DNA of 27,982 bases from Chloroflexota bacterium. GTDB lineage: Bacteria > Chloroflexota > Anaerolineae > Caldilineales > Caldilineaceae. This document shows positions 23,714-27,982 of the stretch, piece by piece. The notes beneath the pieces are model-generated. The model made no database searches, was not told the DNA's origin, and saw nothing but the letters and a program-made list of their open reading frames with translations. The stretch lies in NCBI GenBank assembly GCA_016199425.1, contig JACQGT010000227.1, forward strand, positions 1 to 27,982. Direction: 5' to 3'. Both the position numbers and the translations under genes were made by a program. Within the stretch, counting starts at the first letter, position 1; each line of letters starts with the position of its first letter.

Positions 23714-24966
23714 TGTTGCCGAGCTCCTCTCAAGCGTGGATTGGCGATTTCGTCCAGGCCGACAGTCATCAGGAAAAGGCCGGTGAAGATAATCACAAGC
23801 AGGACGAGGGGTACGCCGAACCACCACCACATCCCGCGCAGGATGGCGGCGGCCCGGATGGCATAGAAAATTGTCATGCCCAATGTGGGAATGCGGGTGG
23901 GACCCAGGCCCAGGGCTTCCAGGCCGGTGGCGGCCAAAATTGCCCCCGAGACATTGCCGGTAAAACTGGCGGCCAGATAGGGCAGCAAATTGGGCATCAT
24001 CTCTTTGAACATAATGTCAAAACGCGATGCGCCAGAGAGCCGGGCCATCTGCACGTAGCCCCGCTCGCGCATCGTCAATACCTGGGCGCGGATCAGACGC
24101 GTCGGACCGGGCCAGGCAAAGATTGCCAGCAGCAGGGCCATATTCTCCACACTGACCGTGCGCACGTAGGCCGAGATAACAATCAACACAGCCAGCGACG
24201 GGATGGTAATCACCGAATCGGCCAGGGTGCGGATTACATTGTCCACCCAGCCGCCCAGAAAACCCGCCGTGAAGCCGAGGAGAATGCCAGTCAACATCCC
24301 AATCCCCGCCGCAATCAGACCGATGCGCAAGGAGCGGGGCGCGCCCACAATCATCACCGCCAGCATATCGCGCCCATTGCTCTCTGTGCCCAAGGGATGA
24401 TCCCAACTGGGCACGCCAAAGCCATAGGGGTTGGTATTCACAGGAGGTGATGCAGATTCAGGTGCAGGCGTACTCTTGGTGGTTGCAGGCTGATTCGAAG
24501 TGGCTGTAGTTGGGACAAGCGGATTGCCGCCTGTGATAGAACTACCGCCGCTGACTGGGGTCGGCTGCGCAGCAAAGGGATTGCCGCCGGTGATGGAACT
24601 TCCTCCGCTGGCCGGCGTCGGCTGTGTGGCAAATGGGTTGCCGCCGGTGATGGAACTGCCCCCACCTGTCGGCGCGTTGGTCGGTGCCGACGCGGCCGGC
24701 GTGACGGCTGCAACCGCCGGGGCTTCTGGCTGCGTCAAATAGTCATAACCAGACGCCCAGGGGGGAGGCAGATTCTGGGGCGACGTGCCGACCCGGGCCA
24801 GGGTTTCGTCCCAGAAAAGAGGGCCGACAACACCCATCAGGGCCACAACAAGGACCATCCCTAAGCCAACCAGAAATTTTGGGTTCAGCCAGGGCGAATC
24901 CCATAAATTCACTCGCGAAATACGCCGTTTGGCGGCCTGGGGTGCTTTGGCAGTGGATGCGGTCAT
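23710..24966 (-). CDS. DppC-like ABC permease with repeat-bearing external loop
   Basis: A 418-residue permease, against about 290-310 for typical DppC proteins. The first membrane helix (about 31-51) is followed by an extra external loop of some 120 residues, rich in Pro, Thr, Ala and Gly, with three copies of a 19-residue unit starting GGSSITGGNP. The normal sequence resumes at SWDHPLGTESNGRDML, with five further helices and an EAA-like loop around RGYVQMARLSGASRFDIMF. ATG 24966 or GTG 24969 follows the upstream stop directly. The loop should sit outside the membrane and could contact the binding protein. The core looks functional. Confidence 0.9.
   Translation of the reverse strand: MTASTAKAPQAAKRRISRVNLWDSPWLNPKFLVGLGMVLVVALMGVVGPLFWDETLARVGTSPQNLPPPWASGYDYLTQPEAPAVAAVTPAASAPTNAPTGGGSSITGGNPFATQPTPASGGSSITGGNPFAAQPTPVSGGSSITGGNPLVPTTATSNQPATTKSTPAPESASPPVNTNPYGFGVPSWDHPLGTESNGRDMLAVMIVGAPRSLRIGLIAAGIGMLTGILLGFTAGFLGGWVDNVIRTLADSVITIPSLAVLIVISAYVRTVSVENMALLLAIFAWPGPTRLIRAQVLTMRERGYVQMARLSGASRFDIMFKEMMPNLLPYLAASFTGNVSGAILAATGLEALGLGPTRIPTLGMTIFYAIRAAAILRGMWWWFGVPLVLLVIIFTGLFLMTVGLDEIANPRLRGARQQ
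24496..24663 (-). repeat. 57-bp tandem repeat inside the DppC-like gene
   Basis: Three in-frame copies of a 57-bp unit encode the repeated GGSSITGGNPF-type 19-mers of the external loop. The copies are nearly identical at the DNA level, with the last one truncated and diverged, so they could gain or lose units by slippage. Confidence 0.8.
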
Positions 24967-24969
24967 CAC

Positions 24970-25980
24970 TCAACCTTTGCTATAGGTGATGCGGGGATCG
25001 ATCAGAGGATAGAGCAGGTCCAGGAGCAGAACGGCAGTGGATGTGCCGGCAATGAGGATGAAGACAATACCCTGGATCAGCGTATAATCTGTGTTGACAA
25101 TGCCCAGATAGAGCAGATAGCCCATCCCCGGATAGGCAAAAATATATTCCACCAGTGTGCTGCCCCCGGCAATACCCCCCAGACTCAGGGCCAGCGCGGT
25201 CACCTGGGGCAGAATCGAGTTGCGCACACCGTAGGACCAGAAGACCCGCTGGGGTGCCAGCCCTTTTGCTTCGGCCAGGATCATATAATCTTCGCCGTCG
25301 TTGGTGATCATCATTCCCCGCATGCCCAGCGCCCAAAAACCCATAGACGTGACGACAATCGAAATGGCAGGCAGGGTTCCGTAATAGATGACACTCTTGA
25401 TGAAGGGCCAGTTGAACCCAATTTCCAAACCGCGCCCGTACGCACCCGACGGGGGGAACCAGCGCAGGCCGAAGGCGAAAAGATAGATGAGGAGAATGCC
25501 TAGCATGAAAAACGGGATGGATGTAAAAGTGAGGGTAGCAGGCAAAAAGGCGCGAATCCAACCGGGCGTGCGCCGCCACGCCATCAACGCTCCCACCAGA
25601 TTTCCCACAAAAAAGGAGATGATAACTGCGATTGTCAGAAGACCGAGTGTCCAGGGCAAGGCCTGGGCAATCATTTCATCCACCCGGCTGGGGAAAGAAG
25701 CCAGGGAAAAACCCAAATCCAGGGTCAGAACACTGCGCAAATAGTTGTAGTACTGCACATACCAGGGGCCGTCCAGCCCAAACCGGGCGCGCCAGGCTTC
25801 GATCATTTGGGCGCTATTCTCCACATAGCCGGATTGGGCGGTCAGGCGGCTGACCATCGCCGCCACCGGATCGCCGGGGGCCAGACGGGGAATCACAAAA
25901 ATAATCGTCGCGCCCAGCCAGATGGTGAGCAGCCACATACCGACGCGGCGCAGAACATATTTCGGCGTCAAGCCGCCCAT
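24970..25980 (-). CDS. DppB-like ABC transporter permease
   Basis: A 336-residue membrane protein with about six helices. The N-terminus (KYVLRRVGMWLLTIWLGATI, then PRLAPGDPVAAM) is typical of DppB/OppB. The EAA loop at 237-258 (EAKGLAPQRVFWSYGVRNSI) contacts the ATPases. GGSTLVEYIFAYPGMG and DYTLIQGIVFILI near the C-terminus are also family signatures. A strong AAGGAG precedes ATG 25980. The next permease begins right after its stop. The MazF-like pair lies just upstream. Confidence 0.93.
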   Translation of the reverse strand: MGGLTPKYVLRRVGMWLLTIWLGATIIFVIPRLAPGDPVAAMVSRLTAQSGYVENSAQMIEAWRARFGLDGPWYVQYYNYLRSVLTLDLGFSLASFPSRVDEMIAQALPWTLGLLTIAVIISFFVGNLVGALMAWRRTPGWIRAFLPATLTFTSIPFFMLGILLIYLFAFGLRWFPPSGAYGRGLEIGFNWPFIKSVIYYGTLPAISIVVTSMGFWALGMRGMMITNDGEDYMILAEAKGLAPQRVFWSYGVRNSILPQVTALALSLGGIAGGSTLVEYIFAYPGMGYLLYLGIVNTDYTLIQGIVFILIAGTSTAVLLLDLLYPLIDPRITYSKG

Positions 25981-26015
25981 GCATAGCTCCTTGGATCAGT
26001 GCGTTTGTAGTTCAT

Positions 26016-26375
26016 TTATAAACCTAATGTATGCCGTAACGCTGCATCGACTTTTTCCATTGGCAACGAGCCGATCACGCGGTCAATCTCGCTATCTGCA
26101 ATCGTGGCAAGATTATCTGTCATCACAACTGAATCGGTAAGCAATCCTGACTGACGTCCTTCCGATGAGGACAACGAAACAGCCACACGGCTTGGATGGC
26201 TGGCGCGAGACATCCGGCTGGTAATCATTGCCACGATCACTTGCGCCAAACCAGTTTGTAAATTGTCCGCTTGAACCACACAGACAGGGCGCAGTTTGCC
26301 AGTACGCAGGTTGGAATCCGGAAAGATGACCAGGAGAATATCTCCGCGTTTATAGGCTGGCTTTGGCGATATCAT
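26016..26375 (-). CDS. MazF/PemK-like endoribonuclease toxin
   Basis: A 119-residue PemK/MazF-fold protein. The opening KRGDILLVIFPDSNLRTGKLRPVCVV-type strand region is diagnostic, with RP at the conserved active-site turn. ITSRMSR, VMTDNLATI and the final LRHTLGL helix follow the family layout. It overlaps the upstream antitoxin gene by 26 bp and has no clear ribosome site, so it is probably translated by coupling. It sits between the binding-protein and permease genes of the importer. The gene seems intact. Confidence 0.85.
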   Translation of the reverse strand: MISPKPAYKRGDILLVIFPDSNLRTGKLRPVCVVQADNLQTGLAQVIVAMITSRMSRASHPSRVAVSLSSSEGRQSGLLTDSVVMTDNLATIADSEIDRVIGSLPMEKVDAALRHTLGL

Positions 26376-26601
26376 AACGATCGTAGACGTCCATTTCGGG
26401 ATTTGTCCAATCTTCAGCGAAGATGGCTAAACGAGCGCGCAAATCAGCGGCCTGGGTTTCACCAATGCCTCGTGTTTGCAAGTCAATTGTGCTGGGTCCG
26501 AGGAAGGTCACAATAACAGCCATTTCCTCGCGCGCGTTGCTTGGAATGGTTGCCAGTATGACTTTACCGTCACGATATATTCCTTGAATCGCAGTAAGCA
26601 T
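26350..26601 (-). CDS. Antitoxin partner of the MazF-like toxin
   Basis: An 83-residue protein beginning MLTAIQGIYRDGKVILATIP and ending in an acidic stretch around FAEDWTNPEMDVYD. The N-terminal half is a short beta-rich segment and the C-terminal half looks disordered or helical, as expected of a toxin-binding tail. It is named by its position before the toxin and by resemblance to small antitoxins of this kind; the DNA-binding fold is not assigned. GGGAG lies seven bases before ATG 26601. The longer frame from 26682 would read through a perfect hairpin and is rejected. Confidence 0.7.
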   Translation of the reverse strand: MLTAIQGIYRDGKVILATIPSNAREEMAVIVTFLGPSTIDLQTRGIGETQAADLRARLAIFAEDWTNPEMDVYDRYDIAKASL

Positions 26602-26631
26602 AAGCGGACTCCCGTGATCATTCTGGAATTC

Positions 26632-26674
26632 CTGTACCCTTCCAGGAAGCTCTGCGCTTCCTGGAAGGGTACAG
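26632..26674. repeat. Perfect 19-bp hairpin downstream of the binding-protein gene
   Basis: CTGTACCCTTCCAGGAAGC (26632-26650) pairs perfectly with 26656-26674 over a 5-nt loop. It begins 21 bp after the binding-protein stop and has no T run, so it is not a standard terminator. Hairpins in this place often protect the binding-protein mRNA and reduce read-through to the permeases. Confidence 0.75.
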
Positions 26675-26694
26675 TTAACCAAGCTACCTTTTCC

Positions 26695-27982
<1,288 letters not shown>

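Overview
The window looks like a piece of a Chloroflexota chromosome, most likely from the Anaerolineae/Caldilineae side. This is an inference. It rests on moderately high GC, a giant BTAD/NB-ARC/TPR regulator, secreted proteins with long Thr-Pro linkers, a dipeptide-type ABC transporter next to sugar-type catabolic genes, and many short intergenic palindromes and heptamer repeats. No rRNA or tRNA gene was seen. The DNA is probably from one lineage, but three regions carry clear scars of insertion.

Layout. (1) 220-5385 (+) encodes a 1721-residue secreted beta-helix / beta-propeller protein. It is separated from the convergent genes by a heptamer-repeat hairpin. (2) From 27982 down to 5472 the minus strand carries what looks like one ancestral transport and catabolic locus, read right to left. 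The order is: substrate-binding protein (partial), two permeases, two ATPases, a pentapeptide-repeat membrane protein, then a PhyH-type dioxygenase, a UroD/MtaA-like protein, a PHP hydrolase, a PfkB sugar kinase, a TIM-barrel sugar isomerase (now broken) and a GH172/DUF2961 protein. A 16-bp perfect palindrome with a central CCGG (19692-19707) lies in front of the PhyH-UroD-PHP-PfkB block and is a candidate LacI-type operator.

(3) That locus is interrupted several times. A MazF/PemK-like toxin-antitoxin pair lies between the binding protein and the permeases. A hicBA pair lies between the two ATPase genes, and its hicA toxin is frameshifted. A vapBC pair, apparently transcribed leaderless from a near-consensus promoter, sits at the 5' edge of the isomerase remnant. 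A segment of about 7.7 kb carrying a SARP-type regulator, a 67-aa protein and a large secreted CLCA-like metalloprotease/VWA protein splits the isomerase gene into two pieces, at 6710-7139 and 14816-14980. The two pieces rejoin almost exactly, and both edges carry the same 7 bp.

How the genes may work together (inference): the ABC system imports an oligosaccharide or glycoside, GH172 cleaves it, and the isomerase, kinase and accessory enzymes process the product. The split isomerase suggests this branch is decaying or has been rewired. The most unusual items are the CLCA-like protein fused to a LamG domain, the 7.7-kb isomerase-splitting segment, the hidden frameshifted hicA, and the permease and pentapeptide proteins with unusual inserts.
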